Source of the DNA: Cyanobacteria bacterium CYA
GTDB lineage: Bacteria; Planctomycetota; Phycisphaerae; Phycisphaerales; UBA1924
Assembly (NCBI GenBank): GCA_008363215.1
Contig: RHKP01000009.1
Span: forward strand, 1-64,000
Direction of reading: 5' to 3'
Length of the DNA stretch: 64,000 bases
The translations under genes and the position numbers were made by a program. A model generated the notes under the pieces. It made no database searches. It was not told the DNA's origin and saw nothing but the letters and a program-made list of their open reading frames with translations. Shown in pieces: positions 7,425 to 15,953 of the stretch; the stretch's first letter is position 1, and every line of letters starts with the position of its first letter.

Positions 7425-10319
7425 TCAGTTGCCGAACGTCATGCCGACGCGGTTGACGATGAACTGGAGATCCTCGATGGTGATCCAGCCGTCGCCGTTC
7501 ATGTCATACGGCAGGCCCATGCGCTCGTTCATGTGAGCGGTGACCAACTGAACGTCGAAGAAGTCGACGCGCCCGCTGTTGTCCACGTCGGCCAGGTGAT
7601 CGGGGCGGGCCCCCATCGCAAACTCGGCCACGTCGGCGGTGTCGAGCATTCCGTCAGCGTTGAGGTCGGCGGCGATCAGATCTTCCAGCCCGAGGCGGCG
7701 AAGTTCGTCGACCGAAATGCTGGTGACGGGGCGGGCCATCGGCTCGCCGGCATCGGCCAAGCGCAATCCGCCGAACGATGGCAACGGACCAGTGCACAAG
7801 GCCTCGTTGAACTGAAGGAAGTTGATCTGGATGAAGGTGAAGTCGCCGGTGGTGACCTGTCCATCGCCGGTGATGTCGGCGTGCGGGCCGACGGTGCCGC
7901 AGGGGGTGTCGGCGCCGATCGACTGTCCGAACTGTCCGACGAGCGTGCCGAAGTCGAGGATGTCGATGTAGGTGTCGGCGTTGAGGTTGCCGCCGATCAG
8001 GACGTCGCCGCCGGTGAACTCGGAGACGTAGTACGTGCCTGAGACGCCGAAGTCATCCGAATCGGTGGAGCGCAGGGTGTGCAGCCCGTCGCGCGCCGTG
8101 ATGCAGGTGTAGTCGCCGCAGGGAACGAGGATGGAGTCGATGGCGATGCCGCCGTTGAACGTCATGGTCGCGTTGACCGTGACGACGGGCCCGCTCACAG
8201 GCGTCAGTTCAAAGGTGATGCAACGGTCGAACGGGCCGGCGTCGACGACGCCCTGGAGTTCGACGGTCACGTCAAGCCAACTGTCGCCCTCCACATCGAC
8301 GTATTGCGTCGCGCTGGTCGTGTTGCCGCAGGCGTCGGTGGCCGACCAGGTCACCGGCGTGGTGCCGACCGGGAACGGATCGCTCATGCTCAGCCCGTCC
8401 GGGCGTTCGAAGGTGACAAGCACCTCCGAGCAGGTGTCGGTGGCGATGGCGCCCTGCGGCCCGACGATGATGTCGTCCCACAACGCGTCGTAGTCCTCGC
8501 CGAAGTTGTAAGCCTGCATGATGATGTTGCCGGCCCGCACGCTGCCGAAGGTCAGGATGTCCGTGTAGGTCAGGACGACCGTGCCGGTGTCATCGATGAG
8601 GCGGGCGATGTAGGCCCCGCTGGTCATCTCAACCTCCAGAGTCCACCACCGGTTGTAGGAGAAGCCCGAGGGCAGTCCGAGATCCACCCAGTCGGCCGTG
8701 TAACCGTTCGAGGGATCCTGGTCCGTGTCCTGCGAGAACCATCGGAAGCGCGGCGACGGGCTGACGGGGTCGGGGTTCGTCGGGTCGGCCGGATCGTTGC
8801 AGACGAAACCGAAGATCGGGTAGCCCGAAATGACGTTCTGGCTGTCGAACGTGGTCGCCCAGATGTCCGAGCGGCGCGCGTCGGTTCCCCAGTCGCTCGG
8901 GATGTACAACTTGCCTGACCACTTGGCGCCAACAGGCAGATCCACGTCGTACTTGCGCCCCTGGGTGTTGTAGAAGGCGCTGCTGTACCCGCCGGGGCGA
9001 TTGCTCTGCGAGTCGGCATCGTCGATGCCGATGCGCAGACGCCCGCTGAGACTTTCAAATGCCGCCGGCGGATATCGATCTGTGTACCAGCACCCGGGTG
9101 ATTGGGTGGCCGACGTGCAGATCGCAGACTCGAAGTTTTCCACGCTGTCGATGATCGCCGAGCAGTAGCCCGCGTCGGCATACAGGTTCAGATCGGGCGG
9201 CGGGGTGACGACCGGCGCGACGCTGTCACGCGTCACCTTGTGCAGATTGACCAGATTGGGCTGGATATCGGCGCCGTTGTCATCGGTCAGGCGCGTCGGG
9301 AGGGCGCCGGTGCGGAACGTCACCAGATCATCCACGGCGCAGAAGTCGCCCAGCACGTCGAACGTCAGGCGCGCCATGGTCGTCTCGGTGTCGGTTCCCA
9401 CGCCGGAGAGGTCGCCGGTCGAGTACGTGATCTCGCCCGCGCCCTCATCGACCAACTCGAACACCTCGGTGGTGAACGGCGCGTCGCCGGCGTCGGCCGA
9501 CACGAAGTCCAGCCTGGTCTTGTCGTAGGACAGGAAGAACTGACCCCCGACGATGACGTCCTGAGCGTTGGCCAGGTTGATCTCGACCACCACCTGCGTG
9601 TCGCCCCCGTCCAGACAGGCGTTCTGCGCGTCGAGCGTCAGCGACGCGACGACGGCGTCGATCACGCGAACATGCTGAGATACGGCGACAGTGCTGCCGG
9701 CCTTGGGCCCGCCGACAGGAACAGCCGCGAACTTCAGTTCGTAGTCGCCCACCGGCAGGACGGAGCCGTTGAGGAAGCCGAAGTCGGCCCGCCACGACTG
9801 GCTGAAAACGTAGTCGATGTCATCGGTGGACCAGGCGCCTCCGCCGGGGTTGACGAAGTAGCCGTCGTTCTCGTCCCAACTGTTATTCGGGTCGGCGTCG
9901 GCGTCGAAGAACGGATTTGAAACGACCTTGAAGTTGGTGCCCGCAGTCGGGTCGACGTCCACGAACAGGGTGAGCAGGTAGTTCTGCCCGTTGACGACGT
10001 CGGCCAGTTCGGGAGTGAACTGGAAGTCGAAGGACCACCACGAGGCTGTCGCATGTCCCGGAGCCAGACCGCTGAGCACCGTGGCGGTGTTTGCGTTCAG
10101 AGCCAGGGGGTCTCCGCCGGCGCGGGCGCGGGCCTTCATGTAGACAGACACGTCGGCCGTATGGGCCTGAAAGTCATTGCCGGGAATACCGGAGCCGGCG
10201 ATGAAGTCCCCATTTGCCTTGGTGGGGTCGACGGTGACCTGGGTGAAGGCCTGCCCGGCGCAGGCGGCCAGTGCGGCAACACAAATGCCGCGAACCAGAC
10301 GCATCTTCTTTCCCTGCAT
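7425..10319 (-). CDS. Large secreted multidomain protein: cohesin-like, split HYR domain with lectin-like insert, multiple dockerin-like calcium loops
   Basis: A 964-residue protein with a signal peptide (residues 1-26); gggagga lies just upstream of the ATG. Residues 30-220 are an uncharacterised beta domain. Residues 222-365 are cohesin-like (TQVVVEINLANAQDVIVGGQ; FFLSYDKTRLDFVSADAG). A HYR-type domain begins at 368-388 (APVVTPPPDLNLYADAGYCS) and resumes at 627-677 (TDTCSEVLVTFERP; FPVGTTPVTWSATDACGNTT). The intervening ~240 residues resemble a concanavalin/LamG-like sandwich (WTLEVEMTSGAYIARLIDDT; ALWDDIIVG). Residues 777-840 hold two dockerin-like loops (NLNADTYIDILDF, DITGDGQVTTGDF), and 885-951 hold three more. 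No catalytic site is seen; it is probably a binding or scaffold protein at the surface. It is 110 nt upstream of the SGNH-type gene on the same strand. Confidence 0.82.
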   Translation of the reverse strand: MQGKKMRLVRGICVAALAACAGQAFTQVTVDPTKANGDFIAGSGIPGNDFQAHTADVSVYMKARARAGGDPLALNANTATVLSGLAPGHATASWWSFDFQFTPELADVVNGQNYLLTLFVDVDPTAGTNFKVVSNPFFDADADPNNSWDENDGYFVNPGGGAWSTDDIDYVFSQSWRADFGFLNGSVLPVGDYELKFAAVPVGGPKAGSTVAVSQHVRVIDAVVASLTLDAQNACLDGGDTQVVVEINLANAQDVIVGGQFFLSYDKTRLDFVSADAGDAPFTTEVFELVDEGAGEITYSTGDLSGVGTDTETTMARLTFDVLGDFCAVDDLVTFRTGALPTRLTDDNGADIQPNLVNLHKVTRDSVAPVVTPPPDLNLYADAGYCSAIIDSVENFESAICTSATQSPGCWYTDRYPPAAFESLSGRLRIGIDDADSQSNRPGGYSSAFYNTQGRKYDVDLPVGAKWSGKLYIPSDWGTDARRSDIWATTFDSQNVISGYPIFGFVCNDPADPTNPDPVSPSPRFRWFSQDTDQDPSNGYTADWVDLGLPSGFSYNRWWTLEVEMTSGAYIARLIDDTGTVVLTYTDILTFGSVRAGNIIMQAYNFGEDYDALWDDIIVGPQGAIATDTCSEVLVTFERPDGLSMSDPFPVGTTPVTWSATDACGNTTSATQYVDVEGDSWLDVTVELQGVVDAGPFDRCITFELTPVSGPVVTVNATMTFNGGIAIDSILVPCGDYTCITARDGLHTLRSTDSDDFGVSGTYYVSEFTGGDVLIGGNLNADTYIDILDFGTLVGQFGQSIGADTPCGTVGPHADITGDGQVTTGDFTFIQINFLQFNEALCTGPLPSFGGLRLADAGEPMARPVTSISVDELRRLGLEDLIAADLNADGMLDTADVAEFAMGARPDHLADVDNSGRVDFFDVQLVTAHMNERMGLPYDMNGDGWITIEDLQFIVNRVGMTFGN

Positions 10320-10431
10320 GTGATCCTCCCAAACCGAGATGGTTTGACCGCCTGCCGAGTCGGAAACTCGGAGAACGGCACGACGAAATGGCCTTGCGCG
10401 TCCCCACGCCTGTCGCAAGGACGCTCGATTC

Positions 10432-11043
10432 CTACATCCGCCTTCGGGGCCTGCCCATCCGCATCAACCCCGGAAGCAAGAGACACCATCCCGCGCCCGG
10501 CGCGGGCACAATGCGAATCGAAGTCCCGATCAGCGCACCGGTCGCATCGGCGTTGGGCACTGCGCCATCAAACACGCTCGTATGCACCATCGGATTGCCC
10601 GCACGGGCGAGCATGCACACCGAGGCCGCCGCGGCGGGCGACCAGGCATGAAACACAAACGTCGTCAGCCGCACGCCTTCGGTGGCGTCGATCGGCGCCC
10701 CCAGCATGGCCAGCGCCCGGTACATGCCGTCACCATCACCGGGCGGCGAAGTCTCGTTCAGCCCGCCGGAGTTGACGCTGGGAAACCCGGAAGTAAGGAA
10801 AGGCGCACCGCCGGCGTGGTCCAGCCCGAGCAGATGCAGGCGGGGCTGGTCCCAGGCAAATACAAGTTCGACCGCCGAGATGGTCTGCCCATATCCCTGC
10901 CCGTTCCACGTAGCAAACAGCCCGACGCGTGCGATCTGGCCCACGCTGACGACTTCGCTTTCGGGGCGAAACTCGAGGGTGACTTCCGCGCGCGAGGTCT
11001 GCCCACCGATCACAGCGGCCAGAATCAGGCAAAGGGTGCGCAT
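10432..11043 (-). CDS. Secreted cohesin-like domain protein with PEP-CTERM-like C-terminal anchor
   Basis: A 203-residue protein. The signal peptide is MRTLCLILAAVIGGQTSRA; gaggagag lies about 8 nt before the ATG. The body (residues 20-180) is a single beta-rich domain matching the N-terminal domain of the 675-residue protein at 5287-7314 (SAVELVFAWDQPRLHLLGL; GLNETSPPGDGDG; TSVFDGAVPNADATG). The C-terminus reads VPAPGAGWCLLLPGLMRMGR then RRR: a proline motif, a short hydrophobic stretch and a basic tail, the architecture of PEP-CTERM/exosortase sorting signals with PAP in place of PEP. If processed, the protein would be displayed on the envelope. An upstream AT-rich patch with promoter-like sequences lies at 11251-11337. 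No exosortase gene is in the window. Confidence 0.78.
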   Translation of the reverse strand: MRTLCLILAAVIGGQTSRAEVTLEFRPESEVVSVGQIARVGLFATWNGQGYGQTISAVELVFAWDQPRLHLLGLDHAGGAPFLTSGFPSVNSGGLNETSPPGDGDGMYRALAMLGAPIDATEGVRLTTFVFHAWSPAAAASVCMLARAGNPMVHTSVFDGAVPNADATGALIGTSIRIVPAPGAGWCLLLPGLMRMGRPRRRM

Positions 11044-11250
11044 GTCCAGATCTCTCCTCGATCGCACAGAAGCCACACCCGACCTGGCGCGCAGCGAGGT
11101 CGATGCACTTCGAACGTTTCGCCCCCGGAACCTCCCCCGGCGCACGCGTCTGTCTCTGCCCGCCCACGTATAGCAATACACAGGCAGGCACCCGCGGGTG
11201 TCGCACCCTCGCGCCCCTGGGCGGCGCGTGCCCGACCACCAGGGAATCGC

Positions 11251-11278
11251 ATCATAGCAAGAAACGCACGAGTCGCAA
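11251..11278 (-). promoter_or_regulatory. Candidate sigma70 promoter for the cohesin-like cluster
   Basis: On the minus strand TTGCGA (11273-11278) is separated by 16 nt from TATGAT (11251-11256). The -10 matches 5 of 6 and the -35 4 of 6 consensus positions, in an unusually AT-rich patch. It would give a leader of about 200 nt before the gene starting at 11043. Confidence 0.4.
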
Positions 11279-11309
11279 CGATATGGCGATGAAGTTGCTG
11301 AAATTCGGT

Positions 11310-11337
11310 ATTGTACCTAGTGGGCCGGTCCCGATAA
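11310..11337 (-). promoter_or_regulatory. Second, weaker promoter candidate for the same cluster
   Basis: On the minus strand TTATCG (11332-11337), a 16-nt spacer and TACAAT (11310-11315). The -10 matches 5 of 6 positions, the -35 only about half. It lies about 60 nt upstream of the other candidate, so the two could be tandem promoters. Confidence 0.25.
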
Positions 11338-11466
11338 GAATCCTTCCATGCAATACCAGGCCGCGACTGCGGTGTCGTCCGATTCGGCCGCTGCGTTGAC
11401 CGACAAGACCGAGGTTCAGCGGCGAAACTCGACACAAGATCGCGCGAAATGCATATAGATCAGCGA

Positions 11467-12150
11467 TCAATCGCACATGTGTGTGGCCGCGCGCACAAAT
11501 CGGCGCAACAGACCCGGCCCGTTTGCGGCATCGTCCGTGCGCTCCGGGTGCCACTGCACACCGACGTAGAATGCGCGCGACCGGTCCCCCACCGCCTCGA
11601 TCACGCCGTCCTGCGCTCGCGCCAGCACGCCCAGTGACCCGGGCTGCACGACGGCCTGCTTGTGTCGGCTGTGCACGGCACCCGGCCCGAGTGCACAACC
11701 AGGTTCGGGCATGATTTCGTGCATCTTGTCCCAGTGATCGCCCGCGCTGGGCAGCGTGGCGGGCAGGTGCTGATCAAGCCGTCCGCCCGCGACCAGCGAC
11801 ATCAACTGCATGCCGAGACACACGCCCAACACCGCGGCCTCGGGACGCTCCTGCTCCAGCGCCCGCAGCAATGCCACCTCAAACCGCTGGCGATCAGGAT
11901 GCATGGGCGTGGCGCGCGGGTCGGTCGCCTGCCCAAACTCCTCCGTGCGAGGATCATCGCCCCCGCTGAAGAGAAACCCGTCCAGCCGCCCGATCAGCCA
12001 GGGGATGCTGTCCACTTCCTGCGTGAGCAGCACGGGCGCGGCGCCGGCCTCAACCAGGGCCCGCGCGTAGGACGGGTACATCGCCGAACGCACGCGGGAT
12101 TCATGTACGATGACGTCGGTGGTGATCCCGATGAGCGGGCGGTCGGGCAT
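11467..12150 (-). CDS. Gamma-glutamyl-gamma-aminobutyrate hydrolase family protein (peptidase C26, class I glutamine amidotransferase fold)
   Basis: A 227-residue cytoplasmic protein. It starts RPLIGITTDV, then has the conserved YARALVEAGAAPVLL segment, FLFSGGDDPRTEEF, the nucleophile elbow VLGVCLGMQLMSLVAGGRL (Cys nucleophile) and GVQWHPERT with the His-x-Glu pair of the catalytic triad. This is the PuuD-type peptidase C26 family, which cleaves gamma-glutamyl bonds. No other putrescine-pathway genes are near, so the substrate is unknown. aaggga precedes the ATG at 12150. The gene is divergent from the DUF4340 gene, with 40 nt between starts. Confidence 0.9.
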   Translation of the reverse strand: MPDRPLIGITTDVIVHESRVRSAMYPSYARALVEAGAAPVLLTQEVDSIPWLIGRLDGFLFSGGDDPRTEEFGQATDPRATPMHPDRQRFEVALLRALEQERPEAAVLGVCLGMQLMSLVAGGRLDQHLPATLPSAGDHWDKMHEIMPEPGCALGPGAVHSRHKQAVVQPGSLGVLARAQDGVIEAVGDRSRAFYVGVQWHPERTDDAANGPGLLRRFVRAATHMCD

Positions 12151-12190
12151 GTCGGCTCCCTTCGGCTCTCCTGGGCTTAGAATCGCCCCG

Positions 12191-13579
12191 ATGTCGGAGC
12201 GTAGCGTCGTGATCGCCGTCGGCTTTGCCCTGGTCATGCTGGGGCTGTGGGTGGGCATCGACCTTGTGTCTCGTACCCCGGCCCGCGAACCGGAGCCACT
12301 TCTTGCCTTTGACCCGGCGCAGGTCGATCGGCTGGAAGTGGAGGATGGCGGACGACGAGCCTGGCTGGAGCGTGACACCTGGTTCGGCGCTCCCATGTGG
12401 GTTGTGCGATGGGGGCAGGGAGGGGCCGAGCACTCCTGGCCGGCCGACGAGTCGCGCGTGCGGGCCGCGTTGCGAGTGCTGGCGACCACGACTCTGGAAC
12501 CGGGCGAGAACCTCGATTCGCCCGGCGCGACGCTGACGCTGCGGACCGGCAATGGGACGATGCACGTGGTGCGGTTTTCCGATCGGGCGATCGCGGGCAA
12601 GATCGGCGTGCAGGTGGACTCAGGCGGGAAGCAGGTCAGCGGGCTGGTCGACTCAGCCCTCTTTGACGCATTCGTCCGCACGGGGCTGAGCGCGTGGCGC
12701 GACATGCACGCGCTGCTCTCGCCGGGAGTCGGCCCCTCGCGCGTGTTGATCTCGGCCGGCGACGGCGCGCTGGCGCTGGCGCGGCGGGAAGGACGCTGGA
12801 CGCTGTTCGAGCCGCTGATCGTGCCGGCCGAACCAGAGCCGACAGGTGAACTGGTCAAGAACGTGTCGGGCCTGCTGGTCGAGCGATTCATCGACGAGAT
12901 GCCGATGAGCGACGAGCGGGCGGGGTTTTCGCAGCCCTTGGCGCGGGTCGAGGCCGAGCACGATCTGCGCATCGGGCGCGAGGGCGGGACGGAGTCGCGG
13001 CTCGTGCGCCAGGTATTGACGGTGGGCGGTCCGACGGATCTGTCCGGGCAGTCGGTGTACGGGCTGGTGGAGTGGACAGTGACGGGAGCGGACGGTTCGA
13101 CCAGGGCGCTGGCCGGGCCGATGGTGGTCGCATTGCCGACCGAGTCGCTCAACCGACTGACAACGCATCCCGAGCCGTTGATCGCCCGGACATGCACGTC
13201 CGCGTCGCCCGGGTCGTTTCAGCAGGTTGAACTGGCGCTGGGCGGCAAACGCCTGCGGCTGGAGCGGTTCGGATCCGGCTGGGCGGTCAGGAGCGAGTCT
13301 GCTTTGCCGGATGACGCTGAGGCCCTTGAGTCGCTGTGCCGCCTGGTTGCCCAGCGTCCGGCGGACAAGGTGACGCTGGGTGAGGTTCCCGAAGGCGTCG
13401 CGCCTCTGGAGATTCGGCTGGGCGGCGGCGGGGCCGCGGTGCAGGTGCAACTGTTCGCCACGTCGCAACCGCCGGGGCTCTGGGTGCAGGAAGGCCCGGT
13501 GCAGCGTTTCCACTCACAACAGGGCGGATTGGCGGGCCGACTGTCCTCGATCGTCGAGCGGCTCGGCACCGGCGAATGA
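12191..13579 (+). CDS. DUF4340-like membrane-anchored protein
   Basis: A 462-residue protein with one N-terminal transmembrane helix (residues 5-26, VVIAVGFALVMLGLWVGIDL), followed by a long exported beta-rich region with repeated units: a lysine/arginine-poor strand, then GxWxLFEPL- or GSGWAVR-type turns (GRWTLFEPLIVPAE; ERFGSGWAVRSE). The pattern of FDPAQVDRLEVEDGGRRAWL after the helix, with repeated cores, fits the DUF4340 family, which usually accompanies GldG-type ABC transport genes. Here no ABC genes adjoin it, so it is an orphan. Family assignment is moderate. A 7-bp hairpin (13628-13647) follows the gene without a U tract. Confidence 0.65.
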   Translation: MSERSVVIAVGFALVMLGLWVGIDLVSRTPAREPEPLLAFDPAQVDRLEVEDGGRRAWLERDTWFGAPMWVVRWGQGGAEHSWPADESRVRAALRVLATTTLEPGENLDSPGATLTLRTGNGTMHVVRFSDRAIAGKIGVQVDSGGKQVSGLVDSALFDAFVRTGLSAWRDMHALLSPGVGPSRVLISAGDGALALARREGRWTLFEPLIVPAEPEPTGELVKNVSGLLVERFIDEMPMSDERAGFSQPLARVEAEHDLRIGREGGTESRLVRQVLTVGGPTDLSGQSVYGLVEWTVTGADGSTRALAGPMVVALPTESLNRLTTHPEPLIARTCTSASPGSFQQVELALGGKRLRLERFGSGWAVRSESALPDDAEALESLCRLVAQRPADKVTLGEVPEGVAPLEIRLGGGGAAVQVQLFATSQPPGLWVQEGPVQRFHSQQGGLAGRLSSIVERLGTGE

Positions 13580-13788
13580 ACGCACACGGTTTCCCGTTGT
13601 TTCTGCTGGACGAAGGGACGCCGGGCCGGCGGACGTCTTTGTCCGCCCGCGGGGGTCAGGCATCGGCGCCTGTCCGGGACGTCGGGCCGATCAGACCCGG
13701 AGAGGCGCCCACGGGCGGGTGCATGCCCGGCGTCCGGATGGACCCGCAGCCCGGTGGAATTGCAAAGTTGAACAGAGACAAGGTGTGG

Positions 13789-14847
13789 TCAGCGGCCCGT
13801 TTCGCGCAGTTCACGCAGGATTTCGCGCATGCCTTCCAACTGTGCATCGACCTCGACGATCTCGCGCAGGGCTTCGTCGCGCATGGCGCGGAACTGGTCG
13901 CGCTGGTCGAGGTTGCCGGCTGTGTCGGCATGCCGCTCCAGCGTCTGCGCGCGTTCGTCGAGCAGGGCCCGCTGACGGCTGAGCGAGCGGATGCGATCGA
14001 CCACGGCGGCCACGGTCGAGTTGTGCTCCCGTGCGCCGATGGTCTCATCGAGCAGCAGCGCCGGCTCGACGAAAGCCTGGTGCCAAGCCAGGGACGTGCG
14101 CGGCTGCCCGCCAAAGCCGACGATGCGTGAACCCGATTCGCGCGTCAGGGGCCAGGGGCGGGCAGAGGCTGCGGGGGCGCCGGCTTCGACCTGCGCCCAC
14201 TGCTCGATGCTGATTTCAGCCCCGATGATCGGCTCGCCCGCCGTCGGCGTGCCGACTCGGCGTTCCCATCGCACGGCGAAGGCGCGGGCCAGGTCGACGT
14301 CCGTGGGAGGCAAGGCGTTGGGCAGGTCAGAGAACCTGCCAAGGTGACATTCGGCGACCAACACCAGCCCATTGCGGGAGTATTCGATTTCCAGGACGTC
14401 ACCGACGTCCTGTGAAAGAATCAGCCAGCGCACGTCGTCCTGGGTCGTCACACGGCGCCCGTTGACGGCCCGGATGGTGTCGAGCGGCTGGAAGACATCG
14501 TCGGCCGGGAAGCCGGGGATCGTTTCCTGGATGATCACGCCGTCGGTGCCGAACCCGCCGAACTGCACACCCAGCCCGGCGAGCGGACGCGACTTGAACA
14601 ACTGGCGACCGACTTGCCGCAGACGCAGACGCTGTTCGGGCGAGAGACCTGGGCGTTTGGAAAGCGCTTCGAGATCGGTGAGGCGAAAGTCCGACGAGTT
14701 GGCCAAAGCGACTTCGGCCGCATCGCGCTCGGTCAGCACCGAAGAATCCAGCCGGGTCAACTCGGCATCCACGTCGATCGGCGCGGTCGCGCCGACGGTC
14801 GCGATGAGGGCTTGCCCCGCCAGAATCAACGCTTCACGGGCGATCAT
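13789..14847 (-). CDS. Secreted PDZ-domain protein with C-terminal coiled coil
   Basis: A 352-residue protein. It has a short hydrophobic N-terminus (LILAGQALIATVGATA) compatible with a weak signal peptide. Residues about 90-175 form a PDZ-like fold: LAGLGVQFGGFGTDGVIIQE, then the ligand-groove region PADDVFQPLDTIRAVNGRRV and DVGDVLEIEYSRNG. The C-terminal 90 residues are a charged helical coiled coil (IRSLSRQRALLDERAQTLER; RDEALREIVEVDAQLEGMRE). No protease domain is visible, so it probably serves as an adapter. Its start overlaps the end of the upstream kinase gene by 14 nt, implying a shared transcript. Confidence 0.75.
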   Translation of the reverse strand: MIAREALILAGQALIATVGATAPIDVDAELTRLDSSVLTERDAAEVALANSSDFRLTDLEALSKRPGLSPEQRLRLRQVGRQLFKSRPLAGLGVQFGGFGTDGVIIQETIPGFPADDVFQPLDTIRAVNGRRVTTQDDVRWLILSQDVGDVLEIEYSRNGLVLVAECHLGRFSDLPNALPPTDVDLARAFAVRWERRVGTPTAGEPIIGAEISIEQWAQVEAGAPAASARPWPLTRESGSRIVGFGGQPRTSLAWHQAFVEPALLLDETIGAREHNSTVAAVVDRIRSLSRQRALLDERAQTLERHADTAGNLDQRDQFRAMRDEALREIVEVDAQLEGMREILRELRETGR

Positions 14848-15931
14848 GCGAGGATTGTACCAAGAGGCGTTCCGGCAGCGAAGAGGCCTGGTCGCGGAGC
14901 CACACGCACTTGCGGGCGATCATTCGCAGGCAGGTCTCCGCGTCCAGCGTCCCGAATCGTCCGGTTTCGAGGATCGGGCGGACGGCTTCGGCCACCAGTA
15001 ACTCGATCATCAGCCATGGCACCAGTTGGGCGTCGGACGCCGCGTCGACCCACTCTCCGGCGTGTCCCACGTAACTCTTCCAGAAGATCCGCAGGCGCTC
15101 CTCGTCGGGCTCGTGAGGCCAGCGGGCCGGGTCGGGCCCGAACCGGGTCATCGAGAACTGCAACATCCCGTTGGCCAGTTCGACGATCGGAGGGGCGTAC
15201 TTGGCCGAGTCAAAGTCGAGCACGGCGACGACGCGCTGGTCGCGGAAGATCAGGTTTCCCGGGTGCCAGTCACCGTGGATGATCCGAACTTCGCGATGGG
15301 AAAGCCCACTGAAGTCGAGGTAGCGTCGGGCCTGCTCGATGGCCGGGGCGAGTTCGTGCAGCACCGCGCGACAGTTGGGGTGGCGTGACTCGATGATCTG
15401 CATCGCCAGTTCAAGATCGACTCCCACACGCCCCGGCGGCTGGGGCATGACCCAGGTCGGGGTGTGGTCGACGATGAGCGCGTGCAGGCGAGCCATGGCC
15501 AAAGCCGCTTCGGCCACTTCGGCATCACGCGCGCCGTAGGGCTCGCCCTCGACGAACTGGAACATCTCGTACACCATGCCCTGGCGCTGGAGCATCGAGT
15601 TATTGTCGTCGCGCGTGCCGATGATGCGGGGCGTCGGGTAGCCCAATGCGTTGAGGAACAACTGCACGCCGTGAACGAACGCGACGCGGAACGGATCACT
15701 GGTGCGCGGGCTGCGGCGTTTGAGCAGGAAGCGCCCGCGCACCGACTCGATGACCAGTTTGGGCGCCTGCGGCGAGCCCCGGTTGAACTCCCGGATGGAG
15801 GTGATCTGCCCGAGTTCAAACCGGGCACACACGTCGGCGATTTCGCGGGGGGCAAAGCGACCCGGCTCGACACCCGTGGTCGACGCCAGGTCGAGCGGCT
15901 CGTGCCTGGGAGATGTGCGGGGCTGGGTCAT
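14834..15931 (-). CDS. APH-fold phosphotransferase (aminoglycoside phosphotransferase / CotS-like kinase family)
   Basis: A 365-residue cytoplasmic kinase-like protein. Catalytic loop: IIHGDWHPGNLIF (HxDxxxxN, Brenner motif). Metal-binding loop: VAVLDFDSAKYAPPIVELAN. The N-lobe contains RFLLKRRSP, carrying the ATP-binding lysine. The APH fold phosphorylates small molecules such as sugars, homoserine, choline or antibiotics; nothing local identifies the substrate. Order on the minus strand is yicC, this gene, PDZ gene, with 22 nt to yicC and a 14-nt overlap with the PDZ gene, so a three-gene operon is likely. Resistance function is not implied. Confidence 0.85.
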   Translation of the reverse strand: MTQPRTSPRHEPLDLASTTGVEPGRFAPREIADVCARFELGQITSIREFNRGSPQAPKLVIESVRGRFLLKRRSPRTSDPFRVAFVHGVQLFLNALGYPTPRIIGTRDDNNSMLQRQGMVYEMFQFVEGEPYGARDAEVAEAALAMARLHALIVDHTPTWVMPQPPGRVGVDLELAMQIIESRHPNCRAVLHELAPAIEQARRYLDFSGLSHREVRIIHGDWHPGNLIFRDQRVVAVLDFDSAKYAPPIVELANGMLQFSMTRFGPDPARWPHEPDEERLRIFWKSYVGHAGEWVDAASDAQLVPWLMIELLVAEAVRPILETGRFGTLDAETCLRMIARKCVWLRDQASSLPERLLVQSSHDRP

Positions 15932-15953
15932 CGCCTGCGCCTCGCCGCCGATT

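Larger units (their letters stand above)
11044..11466. other. 423-bp intergenic region upstream of the cohesin-like cluster
   Basis: This is non-coding space between the small cohesin-like gene and the downstream end of the hydrolase gene, both on the minus strand. It is locally more AT-rich (11240-11345) than its surroundings, and that patch contains two sigma70-like promoter candidates on the minus strand, about 200 and 265 nt before the ATG at 11043. The long leader would allow post-transcriptional control, but no recognisable riboswitch was seen. Confidence 0.5.

Noticed and set aside
11281-11312. A short frame beginning MKLLKFG near 11287 and MKLLHLN on the other strand near 49265
   Set aside because: Looked like a shared leader peptide, but the match is only about four residues, the frames lie in different contexts, and no Shine-Dalgarno supports either.
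14834-15931. Antibiotic-resistance kinase
   Set aside because: The APH fold covers many small-molecule kinases; the operon with yicC and a PDZ protein gives no indication of resistance.
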